Counted from the stretch's first letter, positions 47,639 to 58,100 are shown. The stretch: 64,000 nucleotides of DNA from Silene latifolia (GCF_048544455.1 NC_133538.1:18814969-18878968), one strand, 5' to 3'. Made by a program: numbers and translations. The notes: generated by a model from the letters alone, not told the origin.

Positions 47639-49012
47639 TCATGCACTAGCAACATACACCTGAGACTGGATACAAGTCTTACCAATCTTAAACCCAGGAA
47701 CCACCGTAAATGCGACACATGGTTCTGCCCCTGGCAAGAACGCCTCGTCTGAGACACTTTCCATGTACACCTCTGAAAACCGGCACTGATTTCTGAACTG
47801 AAAGATAGAGGCGACCGGCTCGAAAGAAAATGCCAGGCAATGTAATAACCATACTCTCTTTGCCATTTCAGCAAATGCTGTAAAAAAGGCAGTTTCTGGG
47901 TATTCACCAGAATTCACCAGGTTTCTCTGGTTCAAGTTACCAAACAAGGATGACTCCGTCTTCGAGTGCACCACTCGTAAGTACTTGGCCCGGCAAAACT
48001 TTCCAAATGTCGATTTAGGCTTTTGACAGAGATAATCCATTGCTTTGACCGACTTTAATTCAGTAAATCTCTCAAAAAACAGCCTTCGTCGCTGCTTGTG
48101 GTCCGGTAAAGGTTCACTTGGAAGTGAGAAGTTAGGAATGTGGAAACTATCAAACACTTCTTTGCACACAAATGACTCAAATGTGAAGCACTTATGCTCA
48201 GGCTTCCAGTAGGTCACACCCGGATGAATGACAGCAGCAGCCGCGTCGACATTCCACCCTGCTGACCTCATTTCACTAACCATAACCCTCACAAAAGTGC
48301 GAACTGATCTTATAGTATGTCTAAGAACGGGAATAAAATGGTTCGGACTTAATCCCGACATGTGAAGATTATCAAGAACAGCGAGTTGGCCACTCGCGTT
48401 TAATCTTTTCTCAATTACTCGGTTTTCTTTCTTGGATTCATCTAGTTTCTCCCTCAGGAATGTAATCTCGGAATCTTTCAGTTTCACCTTACTCTCCAAT
48501 TTTCTCCCTAGAATCTCATACGTCTTTACTAGATTCTTCTGTTCTTCGATTTCATACTTAACCAAAGCTTTCTCAGGAAACGGGTCAAACTTTTTCTTTG
48601 CAAAACTTTGTTTGAGCTCTGATAAGGATTTCAGCTCACCAATGACCATTTGGTCAGAAGTTTGAATACCATCAAAATCGTAGGGTGACTGAGCTTGTTG
48701 TAATTGAGCATATGCAGCTTTGATAGATGAAATACTGGCAAATACCTTACCAACAAGTGCATCTCGAGAAATCCTATCCACAAGCTGTTGATCAACAACC
48801 TTTAAGGTAGACTAGCTCTGAACACCATTTACTGCCTCGACCTTGACCTTTTCTTGTTGCTTCATTTCCCTACTTTTTTCTTTTGTTTTAAAATTTGGTA
48901 ATACACTACCTGGAGAAATCCCAGTGAGAGAACGGACATGGAGGACTTTGGAGATTGCACGCGCTATCCTGCTCTTACTCGGGGTGGTCGACGGACCTTT
49001 GACGGAATCCAT
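47639..49012 (-). CDS. DUF641 / GRAVITROPIC IN THE LIGHT 1 family protein, with one in-frame stop
   Basis: The only clear host gene. The minus-strand frame from ATG at 49010-49012 to TGA at 47639-47641 spans 457 codons with one interruption, a TAG at 48812-48814 (codon 67). N-terminus: PSKSRIARAISKVLHVRSLT. The DUF641 domain follows (about residues 80-210: VFASISSIKAAYAQLQQAQS, YDFDGIQTSDQMVIGELKSL), then a coiled coil (KLESKVKLKDSEITFLREKL) and the conserved C-terminal half with VYWK-like TYWKPEHKCFTFESFVC, FGNLNQRNLV, MAKRVWLLHCLAFSFEP and FTVVPGFKIGKTCIQSQVYV. Family members act in light-dependent loss of gravitropism and related signalling in plants; the molecular activity is unknown. I cannot say which Arabidopsis paralogue is closest. 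Both halves are well conserved, so the stop is either recent, a sequencing error, or translation restarts downstream (GTG or later ATG). An RTE LINE begins 56 bases past the stop codon. Confidence 0.9.
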
Positions 49013-49106
49013 CTGCCGAACAAAATCAGCAACAATTGTGATTACCCAAAATACTACAGCTTAATCAAAAATGTTATTACAGGTAAGAAACTATTTGGAG
49101 ATGTAC
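49013..49106 (-). other. Probable 5' UTR intron of the DUF641 gene
   Basis: Minus strand: donor CAAG|GTACATC at 49107/49106 and acceptor TTCGGCAG directly before the ATG at 49012, with a T-rich stretch before the acceptor. A 94-base intron ending right at the start codon would place the first exon entirely in the 5' UTR above 49107. Confidence 0.45.
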
Positions 49107-49489
49107 CTTGAAATGATTATAGTGATTATTGTATAAGAATCTAAAAGATAAAGTAAGGTTTGCTTTATATCATAGATCAAGGCCATTATACATGCCACAT
49201 GGAATATTTTAAATTCATTTTGTCACAAGTGCTTTCTTTCTTAATAAAGTGGGAGAAAAGATGCATTAAGAATCAGGCAAAAGGAAATTGAACAGGACAA
49301 TAGAGACAGGAAAAAGAGAATAATCTATTACAAATTCTCATTTATGACCGTTGTAAAAAGCTAAAGAAGGGTGTATACATGGAAACGAGTTTTATGGGGG
49401 GTTTTTAACTTGCAACGGTTGTAAGAAAGACCTACTAATAAATGAAAGAAGGGTGTATACATACATGGAAATCAGCCCAATACAAGATA
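49107..49489 (-). promoter_or_regulatory. Probable first exon and promoter of the DUF641 gene
   Basis: About 380 bases without an ORF between the putative intron and a Stowaway element. On the minus strand a weak TATA-like GATATAAAGC lies near 49165-49175 and 'catgtataatgg' near 49185-49200. A direct repeat of 'gaagggtgtatacat' occurs near 49366 and 49448. Promoter assignment is by position only. Confidence 0.35.
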
Positions 49490-49696
49490 CTCCTCTGTCC
49501 CGGTCATTTGTTGACTTTTTTCATTTTTGGGTGTCTTAGTCATTTGTTGTCCTTTTTATTTTAAGAATGAATTTGATGAGTAATTTGATCATTCACACTC
49601 AATTTATTCCACTTGTCATTTAGTAATTAGCTTCCTCCCCTTTCTTTAGTCTTTGTGTCAAAACCAAAGGACAACAAATGACCAGAACGGAAGGAG
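49490..49696. mobile_element. Stowaway MITE 1
   Basis: 207 bases, TIRs CTCCTCTGTCCCGGTCATTT and, read inward from the right, CTCCTTCCGTTCTGGTCATT, with TA target duplications (49488-49489, 49697-49698). The CTCC start and TA TSD define Stowaway (Tc1/mariner) MITEs. Confidence 0.9.
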
Positions 49697-49814
49697 TATA
49701 TTGATTAGAGTGACTGGGACAAGATGATATTTACAGTTTATAAGAGTTGGTGAAACAAAGAGAGATTATAACCTACAACTCTACAAGCTAAACTATGAGT
49801 GTTGCAATAGAGTA

Positions 49815-50012
49815 TGGATCTTCTCCATTTTCTAAAAGAAATAGAGAGTCTATTTCTCTCTCATAATGTAATATTATATTACACTCCTCTCTTTATTATC
49901 TTTTGCCTTTATTTGTCGCGATAAAACCCGAAGCGTTGAATCGTCCCAAATGAAATCTTGTCCGTTAAAAAGAAATGGACCCTCCATTTCTTTTAGGAAA
50001 TGGAGAGAGTCC
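49815..50012. mobile_element. MITE of the CTCTCCATTTC family, copy 2
   Basis: TIRs of about 40 bases: GGATCTTCTCCATTTTCTAA on the left and GGACTCTCTCCATTTCCTAA read inward from the right, both continuing into AAGAAAT. The clearest member of this family in the window. TSD not resolved. Confidence 0.8.
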
Positions 50013-50029
50013 TCATTAGTTGCAATATA

Positions 50030-50296
50030 CTACCTCCATTCAACTACAAATGGTACTTATCACTTTTTCACGTTTGTCAACGTGAGTTTCACTTTGTAAA
50101 TATCTTTAATTACACATTTGTAAAAATTATAAAAATTTGATATTTTAAATGTACTCCTAAAGACGAATAAAACAAGATCTCACATGAATATATTTTACCT
50201 TATATATTGGGAGGAAATGAGAAAATTCTTCTTACTTGTAAATAGTATACAAAAAAAATAATTACCATTTGGAGTTGAATGTAGGGACCGAGGGAG
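50030..50296. mobile_element. Stowaway MITE 2
   Basis: 267 bases with TIRs CTACCTCCATTCAACTACAA and, from the right, CTCCCTCGGTCCCTACATTC, TA duplications at 50028-50029 and 50297-50298. A different subfamily from the element at 49490. Confidence 0.87.
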
Positions 50297-50373
50297 TATA
50301 AACATTGAATAGTGACATGGACGTACTATCATGCACGTAAAGGCTAAGTTTTCCCTAATATAAAAGTCAATTT

Positions 50374-50543
50374 AGATTCTCTCCATTTCTTCTCCTCTCC
50401 ATTTCCTTTTAACGGGTCCGGATTATATTTTACTACGATCTAATGGTGCAAGTGATAGATGAGATAAATGTGTAATACTAATATAATATGGGATTGTGAG
50501 AGGAAATGGACAAGAAATGGAGAGAATGAAATGGAGAGGATCT
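50374..50543. mobile_element. MITE of the CTCTCCATTTC family, copy 3
   Basis: Starts GATTCTCTCCATTTCTTCTC and, from the right, GATCCTCTCCATTTCATTCT. Inside it carries GGGTCCGGATTATATTTTAC and a run like copy 1. About 170 bases. Confidence 0.75.
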
Positions 50544-50649
50544 TTGCTCTATAAAAATGATGATTGTTTCTCCCTATACAAGCTAGAATACAACTAAAGG
50601 AATTTAAAGAAAATGACTCAAGTTTCCATATAAAGACATATACATACAC

Positions 50650-51180
50650 TAGGTAACACCAAAACGGACACGGACACGGACACGTGACACGGCATCTCAT
50701 GAAATTTAGGACACGGGATACGTCATTTAAATTTAATAAAATATATATTTTATAGTTATTTATGTGCGATTTTATTTTTGAAAAAGTATTTGAATATTAA
50801 ATTTAAATAAGTGTAGGTAAAACTTGACGTTAATTATAACTCATTCTCATTTCCAAAACCAAAAACCAACTTATAGTCAATCTATTTCGACATCTCATTA
50901 CTAGTCTAAAGAACATCATTTACCGCTAATTCAACTTATTTCCCCACCAAATTCAACCATATAACAATTCACGCCATTTACCTTAAATTCAACTTGATTA
51001 CGTTTGAAGATGTGTCCAAATACCATGGACACGTGTCGGACACGTGCCCAAATAAAAGATGAAAGTTAGACATGGCTTTACAAGTGTCCGATACGTTTTG
51101 ACGTGTGTCCGACGAATGTCGTGTCCAACACGGATGTCCGACACGGGAACGCCGATTAGGAGGAGTGTACGTGCAACCTA
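50650..51180. mobile_element. Possible MITE with iterated GGACAC/GTCCGACAC ends
   Basis: The left end has CGGACACGGACACGGACACG; the right end has many GTGTCCGACACG-like words in both senses (51005-51145). Outer bases TAGGTAACAC and, from the right, TAGGTTGCAC match at 8 of 10. No clear TSD. It resembles the element at 16198-16927 in plan, with a different repeated word. Superfamily uncertain. Confidence 0.5.
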
Positions 51181-51244
51181 GTACATACATGTACGTATCA
51201 AAAGGAATCACATACACTTGTTCCACCGATGCTCACATTAGCAC

Positions 51245-51815
51245 TAGGGATGTCATTGGGGCGGGGTGGTGGTGGCTATAGGCTCTCCCGTACCCGTACC
51301 CACCAAGAAAAACTCGTACCCATCCCCGCCCCACCACCCGTGGCGGGTCAAATTTACAAAACCATCCCCGCCCCAACGGGTAAAAATATAAAACCGTACC
51401 CGGCGCTTACCTATTAACCCACTACACCATAATTTTATTCGATAAATTTTTTCATAAAAGTTGGTTTAATCACTCTTAATTTCCATTCTTTTTGAATTTA
51501 CCTTTATAATTTTCATTTTTCACCAAATAAATTAGTAAAAAACTTTATAAAATAGCTATTATTATCATTATATCTTAACTATAACTAAATAAGATTTATA
51601 AAATTATCATAATCCTACAAATTTTTTTAATGATTGACAGGTCGGCGGGTATTAGGTGGGTAAGATGCGAAATCCATCCCCGCCCCATGACCCATGACGG
51701 GTAAAATTTTCGTACCCGTACCCGCCCACCACCCGCCAAAGCTCTACCCATCCCCACCCCAACTGGGGCGGGTGCGGGGCGGTACCTACTTGTACCCGTC
51801 CCGCTGACATCCCTA
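51245..51815. mobile_element. GC-rich-ended hAT MITE
   Basis: 571 bases with TIR TAGGGATGTCA at both ends and a perfect 8 bp TSD ATTAGCAC (51237-51244, 51816-51823), the signature of hAT elements. Each end holds about 140 bases of GC-rich CCCGCCCC / GGGGCGGG and GTACCCGTACCC words that could pair over a long distance; the centre is AT-rich. No transposase. Confidence 0.93.
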
Positions 51816-51823
51816 ATTAGCAC

Positions 51824-52011
51824 AAATTGAGATATTTATATTTAGATTCTTTGGGTTTTCTGTCTATATATTCCAAGGGAAAGGGTTTAGGGCGCGGAAC
51901 CCGAAGTTTGGTCTACTTGACAAGCATACTAGCATAGACCACGAATTTAAACCAACAAGCTTGTCAGTTTGGTCGATTGAAACCAAAAAATTTGATGTTC
52001 TTTACTTATTA
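51824..52011. other. Short unique stretch
   Basis: About 190 bases between the hAT MITE and the Helitron end, with no ORF or repeat recognised. Confidence 0.4.
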
Positions 52012-52046
52012 CTAGTTGTTGCACCGCGCCTTATCGGGCGCGGTGC
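52012..52046 (-). mobile_element. Helitron 3' terminus
   Basis: On the minus strand: GCACCGCGCC-CGATAA-GGCGCGGTGC, a perfect 10 bp GC stem with a 6-base loop, then AACAA and CTAG, followed by T. A GC-rich hairpin a few bases before a terminal CTRR, inserted next to T, is the classic Helitron 3' end. The element body should extend to the right; I could not find its 5' TC end and no Rep/helicase is visible, so it is a non-autonomous or truncated copy. Confidence 0.75.
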
Positions 52047-52237
52047 CTCAATTTGGTGAAATGGTTAGCGGAAGTAAATCGGTAATATATTAAACTATCA
52101 ATAGAAAGGGGCGTTGTCCATTAAATATTTATAGATTGTGGAACGAGTGTAGTATCTATTCCAAAACTGGCGTAAATGGGGAAAAACATTATAATACAAC
52201 AATCGCAAAATAGAAAGTGGAATGACGGCACCAGAAG
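52047..52237. other. Short stretch, probably Helitron body
   Basis: About 190 bases with no ORF. By position next to the Helitron end it is likely part of that element. Confidence 0.35.
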
Positions 52238-52253
52238 GACATAAGCCTTTTTT

Positions 52254-52653
52254 TTTTTTTGGTGAAATGTGAGAAATATATTAATATGAAAAAATAATTA
52301 CATTATGGTGTTCATACAAGAGATATCATTCTATAAGATGCATTTTAGTCAACCAATCTCGTTCGCAAGAGTCAACACTTTGTTCTTTCCCGGGTTCGAA
52401 CTCTTGATTTCATATTCTCCAAGATAGCACCTGCCACCCTTTCAGGTCTAAGCAAACTCATCTCATTCCTACTTCTATTTCTCTGCTGCCAGACCTGGTA
52501 CATCAAGCTCATCACTATGGCATTTTGTACTCCCTTCTGAAGCCCCGTGCCTGCTCTACCACTACACCACTCAACCAAATCCCTGACAGGGAAAGTCCAG
52601 GCAGTGTTCTTGTTCAGCTCCACCACCACTCTTCTACTGTAAATGCACTCACA
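52254..52653 (-). mobile_element. 5'-truncated L1-type LINE tail
   Basis: Minus-strand insertion of about 400 bases. Its poly-A tail appears as a T run ending at 52260, and an exact 16-base duplication GACATAAGCCTTTTTT flanks it (52238-52253, 52654-52669). The minus-strand open stretch at 52372-52629 reads VMSLMYQVWQQRNRSRNEMS, the typical C-terminal end of plant L1 ORF2. It is a textbook target-primed insertion, independent of the LINE at 20575-21648. Confidence 0.88.
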
Positions 52654-52669
52654 GACATAAGCCTTTTTT

Positions 52670-53564
52670 GGCGAAGAGATTTAGAGACCGAGATTACAAC
52701 ACGAGACAACTACACGAATGGTGACGAACAAATACATAACACACATGATAAGCTTTGCTAATTATTCTTAGAGGGGACATTGTCTTGTTTGAAAGCTCTT
52801 ATCAATGGTGAGTCAAAATACATCCTGCTGATTCTCTATGTTCTAAACGGTCTCCATGTAAACTTCCTTCCTCCATTCTTCCAATGCTAAGATTATTCCT
52901 GCTAATGCTGCTAAGCAGTCAAAGTACTTAAAAAAACAAAAATATTGATCAGAAACAAGAGTTGTAAATTTAAGATTACTCAAAAAAAGTTGCAAGTTTT
53001 GAAATGTGAAGGCCAAAATAAATTATAAAGCGATAGTCATAAATAAAAAAAAAGAATAAGAAGTGAAAGTAGTTTAATTTACAACGAGGAATGGAGATAC
53101 AAGAGAGACCAGGACATCTTAACATATTGATTCAAACACCTGCATGTATCCTATCAGAAGAAAAAGTCTCCAAATCATAAGTCAAAGAACAAATCCTACA
53201 GAAGTAAAAATAAAATTAAGCCAGCTTCAATCAAACCCTAATCACAATACACCTCGATCAACCTTTCACACAGCCCAATCAACCACCAAACTACTCGAAA
53301 TAAGGGAGAACACATCAATAGTAAAAGCAAAACACCAAAATAACCCAGCAATTCACCTTTTACTGATCCACCAAAAAGTAGATGAAGAGGGGGAAATGGT
53401 AGTGTTGCTTCTCCATATTCTTCATACAAGCAAACAGTCCATCGTATTACGGAGTAGATTAAACTGTGCCACTGTGCTTGTAAGTCTGAACAATCTCCTG
53501 ATGTAAAAAATCGAGAGCGATAAAGGAGTAATTCTCTCCTCTAAATTCACAAACAAATTAATAC
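52670..53564. other. Unassigned stretch
   Basis: AT-rich; no named gene. A 120-codon plus-strand open frame at 53144-53506 has no recognisable motif and AT-driven composition. If the minus-strand exon ending at 53565 is real, this would be its downstream intron. Confidence 0.35.
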
Positions 53565-53650
53565 CTTGAACTAAAAACTTCTCGTCAAAGCCATTAGTAG
53601 CTTTTCTTAACTCATCAATTACACAAACTTTACACTCATCCAAAACACAA
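53565..53650 (-). CDS. Exon-like piece with an ATNGF motif
   Basis: On the minus strand, CKVCVIDELRKATNGFDEKF LVQ is followed by a good donor (GTTCAAG|GTATTAATT at 53565/53564). The 'LRKATNGF' phrase is common just before the kinase domain of plant receptor-like and BSK-type kinases, but no kinase subdomain follows in the window and the upstream side runs into the triplet tract (poly-Ser/Arg). It could be a first coding exon of a kinase-like gene, or chance. I do not assign a gene. Confidence 0.28.
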
Positions 53651-53655
53651 CAACA

Positions 53656-53749
53656 GCAACTTCTACTGCTACTGCTACTACTGCTACTGCTCCTCCTACT
53701 ACTACTCCTCCTCCTCCTCCTCCTCCTCCTCCTCCTCCTCCTCCTCCTC

Positions 53750-53784
<35 letters not shown>

Positions 53785-53885
53785 CCTCATCCTCCTCCTC
53801 CTCCTCCTCCTCTTCCTCCTCCTCCTCCTCCTACTACTACTATTACTACTACTACTATTACTACTACTTCTATTTCTACGCTGCT
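53656..53885. repeat. CTC/CTA trinucleotide microsatellite
   Basis: About 230 bases of (CTC)n and (CTA)n blocks with impure edges, for example pure CTC at 53705-53750 and CTA at 53750-53780. The strand asymmetry makes one strand pyrimidine-rich. The poly-Ser/Arg frame through it is a by-product. Confidence 0.93.
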
Positions 53886-53924
53886 GCTGATTATTATTAT
53901 TTTACTCATTATCCTTCTTGTTGT

Positions 53925-54043
53925 TCATATATCTAAATAGCTAATTGCAGTAGTATTATTAGTATTATTAGTTCGACTACATTTTAGAGGAGGAACACCA
54001 AGAAGTTGATTAAGCTTTGGAACAAATGTAGTATCATCTTGGC
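53925..54043 (-). CDS. Exon-like piece, C-terminal end of an unknown protein
   Basis: Minus strand: after the acceptor CATTTTAG the frame QDDTTFVPKLNQLLGVPPLK stays open for 38 codons to TGA at 53925-53927, with an Asn/Thr-rich end. A 5' codon split of two bases is implied. I do not recognise the protein. The exon-like piece at 54273-54347 is the nearest upstream candidate, but their phases do not match in an open frame, so a link is unproven. Confidence 0.3.
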
Positions 54044-54272
54044 CTAAAATGAAAGTTTTGTTCAACAAGTGTTAGATCAACTACCTCTACAAACTCCCCA
54101 AGGTATGAAATTTTCAATAATAATCAGTTGAAACATACAAGAATATTTCGCCGTTTATTGCTGATAAAAGACAAATTAAAGGAACGAGGGAGGGGTTGAA
54201 ATTAAGGCCTACTCTTGTGGTTTATGGTAAGAATATGGTATTCAGCACATATGAAATTGATGAATGGTCAGT

Positions 54273-54347
54273 ACCTGCCATTTCTCAGTACAAAGAGCAG
54301 CCTGCCTTCCCTCTTCGTAGTAAGCCAGTTTCCATAGCTTGACTCCA
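54273..54347 (-). CDS. Exon-like piece of an unknown protein
   Basis: A 75-base minus-strand piece between GTCATTTACAG and GTACTGACC, open in two frames: LGVKLWKLAYYEEGRQAALC or LESSYGNWLTTKREGRLLFV. Neither is recognised. Upstream the locus is cut off at 54533 by the Gypsy element, which would remove any earlier exons unless they lie beyond the window. Confidence 0.3.
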
Positions 54348-54909
54348 AGCTGTAAATGACAACATCAGCACCTACCAAATTCAAAAAAACACTAATCTCT
54401 AAGAGAAACTACTTCTAAGAAACAGTTATAAACATAGAACAGTTTAATCAGGTATGCATATGCCACAACAAGGAACAACTCAGTGTATAATGATCGCTAG
54501 AATTGATATGCAGATACTTTGATTGACGATTTTGATACCGTCGTTTTAGTATCAAAAATAAATACCTAAGTACTACTAACAGAAGTCAGCGGTAAGTAGG
54601 GTCGATCTCCACAGGGAGGCAAAATGAGATTTATCTGTCTAATTTTAGTCTATGAGTAACGGAGGTTTAAAATGTTTTGACTGAACTACGAGATTAAGGC
54701 AAGAGAGAAAGAATTAAGGGAAATTAACAGAGAAAAGGGAAACTAGGATTTCGGGTCATCAATGAACGTCAGTTAATTGCAAGTAAGGTCACAGATCAGT
54801 CGGTGTGTCGGTCTAAGGGGCAATGAATATCTCCTTTCGGTCTCAATTTGCCCTAAAATACTATTAGCTTAACTTTCGCCCTCACTAAAGCATCTTATTG
54901 TTCACTGCG

Positions 54910-55119
54910 TATGGAAACCGTATCAAAAGCATATCGTATATGTAACTGTATGGTAACATATTATATGGTGTATATTTAGATATTATGTAAATATTGTTAG
55001 GATCCTTTTAGTTGCTATATTTGAGGAAGAGATATAGGGTTGTAACTGTATATAATGTATGCTTGGGTATTACGTTCAATATCAAGAAATCATTCTCTTC
55101 TCTGCCTCTCACTTTCTTA
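54910..55119 (+). repeat. 5' LTR of the young Copia element
   Basis: TATGGAAACCGTATC to CTCACTTTCTTA, 210 bases. Contains TATATAATGTATGC near 55052-55066 as a possible TATA region. The primer site TGGTATCGTGAGC (55120-55132) follows directly. Confidence 0.95.
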
Positions 55120-55181
55120 TGGTATCGTGAGCTAGGTTAAATAAAAATCACAAAATTAAAATTCTCAAATACTCAGGAGTC

Positions 55182-58100
55182 ATGCTAGGCGATGAAGGCA
55201 AAGGCTCGAAAACAAAACTCATACCCACGACTTCTCCCCTTTACCTTCACCAATCAGATAGCACTAGTCTTATGTTAACACAAATCATCTTCAATGGCGA
55301 TAACTATGATTTGTGGGCACCAGCCGTCAGAAATGGCTTGGATGCTAAAAACAAATTGAGTTTTATTGAAGGAAAGGTCAAGAAGCCGACGGTGGATGAT
55401 GAAGAAGATGTCGAATCCGTAGCATGGAGACAATGCAACGCCATGTTGAAAGCATGGTTACGGAATGTAATCGATGTTAAATTACATCCGAGCATTGCTT
55501 TTGAGCAAACCGTCTCGGAAGTTTGGGAGGAATTGAAGAGCAGGTATTCGGCTGGAAACGCTCCGAGAGTGCATCGGTTAAAAGGAGAATTGATGGAGTG
55601 CAAGCAAGGGAGATTAACCGTGCTTGAGTATTATATAAAATTAAAGACCATCTGGGATGAGCTTGCAAATTACAGCAAGAACACAAGATGCACCTGTGGA
55701 GCAGCAGCCGAGATTGCCAAAGAGCGGGAAGAAGAAAAGGTCCATCAATTTTTGATGGGACTCGACAATAATCTATACGGACATATCCGTAGTAACTTGT
55801 TGATGGAGGACCCCATCGCTACTCTACCACGGGCATATGCCTTGGTATTGCATGAGGAAAGGCATTCGAATATGATGAAAGGAAAAGAAGAAAACAATGA
55901 AGCTGCCATGGCTGCTAGAACGTATAGCGCGGGACGAGGCAGAGGAAAATTCATAAAACAAGAGGGAGAAGATGAAGCCGAGTTGCCCTACTGCAACTAT
56001 TGTGAGAAATATTATCACACGGAGGATAATTGCTACGATAAGCATGGATATGAGAATGTAAAAGCTAGAGAAAGAGGAAGACGAGGAGGCTATGCTAGAG
56101 AGCGTGGTCGTGGGAGATCACAAGGACGAGGACAGCGAGATAATTATCAAGCGAATGCAGTAAACAGCTCGTCCAAGGAAGGTGACATGGCCAAGAAAAA
56201 TCAGTCTTTCACAACCGAAGAAATGGAGAAGCTTCGAATTCTGATCAATGGCAGTCCGGAAGGTAGTGAGAAACTGGCAGGTATGCATACAAAAATTAAT
56301 CGGGAATGGTTAATTGATAGTGTTGCTTCACACCACATGACAAGGAATCGAAGTTGTTTGACAAAAATTCGGATTGAAGAATCATCCAATGTGGGTCTAC
56401 CAGACGGGAGACGAATTGAAGCACGGGAGCATGGGGAAGTTGTGTTGAGCGATAACTTTATTTTAAAGGATGTTTTATACGTCCCAACATTAACGTGTGA
56501 CTTGATTTCCGTGCAACAGTTAATACATGAAAATAATTGTGTGGTAACTTTCTTCCCGGACTATTGTGTAATGCAGGAACAGGTTTCGAGGAAGGAGATT
56601 GGACGGGGTGAGCACCATGATGGGGTTTACAAGTTCAAGTCAAGCAAGGGCGAGGAGGCTAGGAAGGTGTCGATTTCAAAGGATGGTGAACTTTGGCATA
56701 AACGCCTTGGATATCCGTCAAGGAGTAAATCGCTTTCCTTTTCTAAGTTAGTTAATTACAGTTTGAATTGGGATTCTAGCCAAATTTGTGATTCTTGTTG
56801 TAGGGCTAAACAAACTCGAAATTCGTTTAGCTTAAATAATAAGCGGTATGATGAATTGTTTGGATTAATTCATGTTGACATTTGGGGAAAATACCCTATT
56901 GCTAGCTTCTCTCGAGCCCATTATTTCTTGACCATAGTTGACGACCGTAGTAGAGGAGTGTGGATTTATCTGATGAAAGACAAGAGTGAGGCAAGCAAGT
57001 TTATGAAATTTTTTTGCCAAATGGTTAAAACCCAATTTAACAAAATTGTCAAAATCATCCAAAGCGATAACGGTAGTGAACTATTGTCAGGCGCTATGAA
57101 AAGCTATTATGAGGATAATGGAATACATTTTCAAACTAGCAATGTAGATACCCCACAGCAAAACGGGAGAGTTGAGAGAAAACACCGTCACATTTTAGAA
57201 AAGGCTAGAGCATTGCGATGTGCTGGACATTTACCCATCGAATTTTGGGGGGAGTGTGTCTTAACTGCAGCTTACATCATAAATCGAACACCGACGCCAT
57301 TACTTGACAACAAAACCCCGTATGAAGTCTTATATAACAAGCCACCAAATTTGACCAACTTGAGATTTCTTGGGTGCTTGTGTTATGCACATAACAAAGA
57401 TAAACCTCGGGATAAATTTGACGAAAGGGGAAAGCGATGCCTATTTCTCGGTTATCCACATAATAATAAGGGATGGAAGGTATATGATCTAAACACTCAA
57501 CAACTTTTTGTTTCCCGTGATGTTCTATTTTTCGAACATGTTTACCCTTATTTCGAACCGAATAGCTCATCAAACCAAGGGAACAAAGACACAGATTTAG
57601 CTTATTATGAGAGTGATTTGGAGGATAATGAAGTAAACATGGATACCACTGAACCCGAGAATGCCGAGAGGATAGTGTCGAGTAATGGAGGAGATGACGA
57701 GGGAGAAGACTTGCGTATTGAGGGGACAGACACGGAATTGCCAGGAACAGATGACATTGCATCGAACCAACCCAATGAGGAAGAAAGGCTAGGTCGAGGA
57801 GCAAGGGAACGAAGAGAACCTTTCTGGAGGAAGGACTATGTGTGCAAGTCGACAAGAATTGTAAAACCCATCGTTCATGCTCGCCTCGATCAGTCGATTT
57901 CCAAGAAGCCAGGTACTCGTTATCCTTTAGTTAATTGCATTGCCACAAATACCTTTTCTAATTCCCACAAAGTTTTTCTAACAAACCTTGATGAAGTGAA
58001 AGAACCAAGCAACTTCCATGAGGCAGCAAGAGAGCCGAAATGGCGAGAAGCCATGAACAAGGAGATAGAAGCATTGGAAAATAACGGGACTTGGAAAATC

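Noticed and set aside
47639-49064. Forward-strand ORFs across the DUF641 gene
   Set aside because: Antisense frames of a strongly recognisable minus-strand gene.
53422-53790. 122-codon ORF with poly-Ser/Arg
   Set aside because: Mostly a translation of the CTC/CTA microsatellite. Only the short ATNGF segment was kept, at low confidence.
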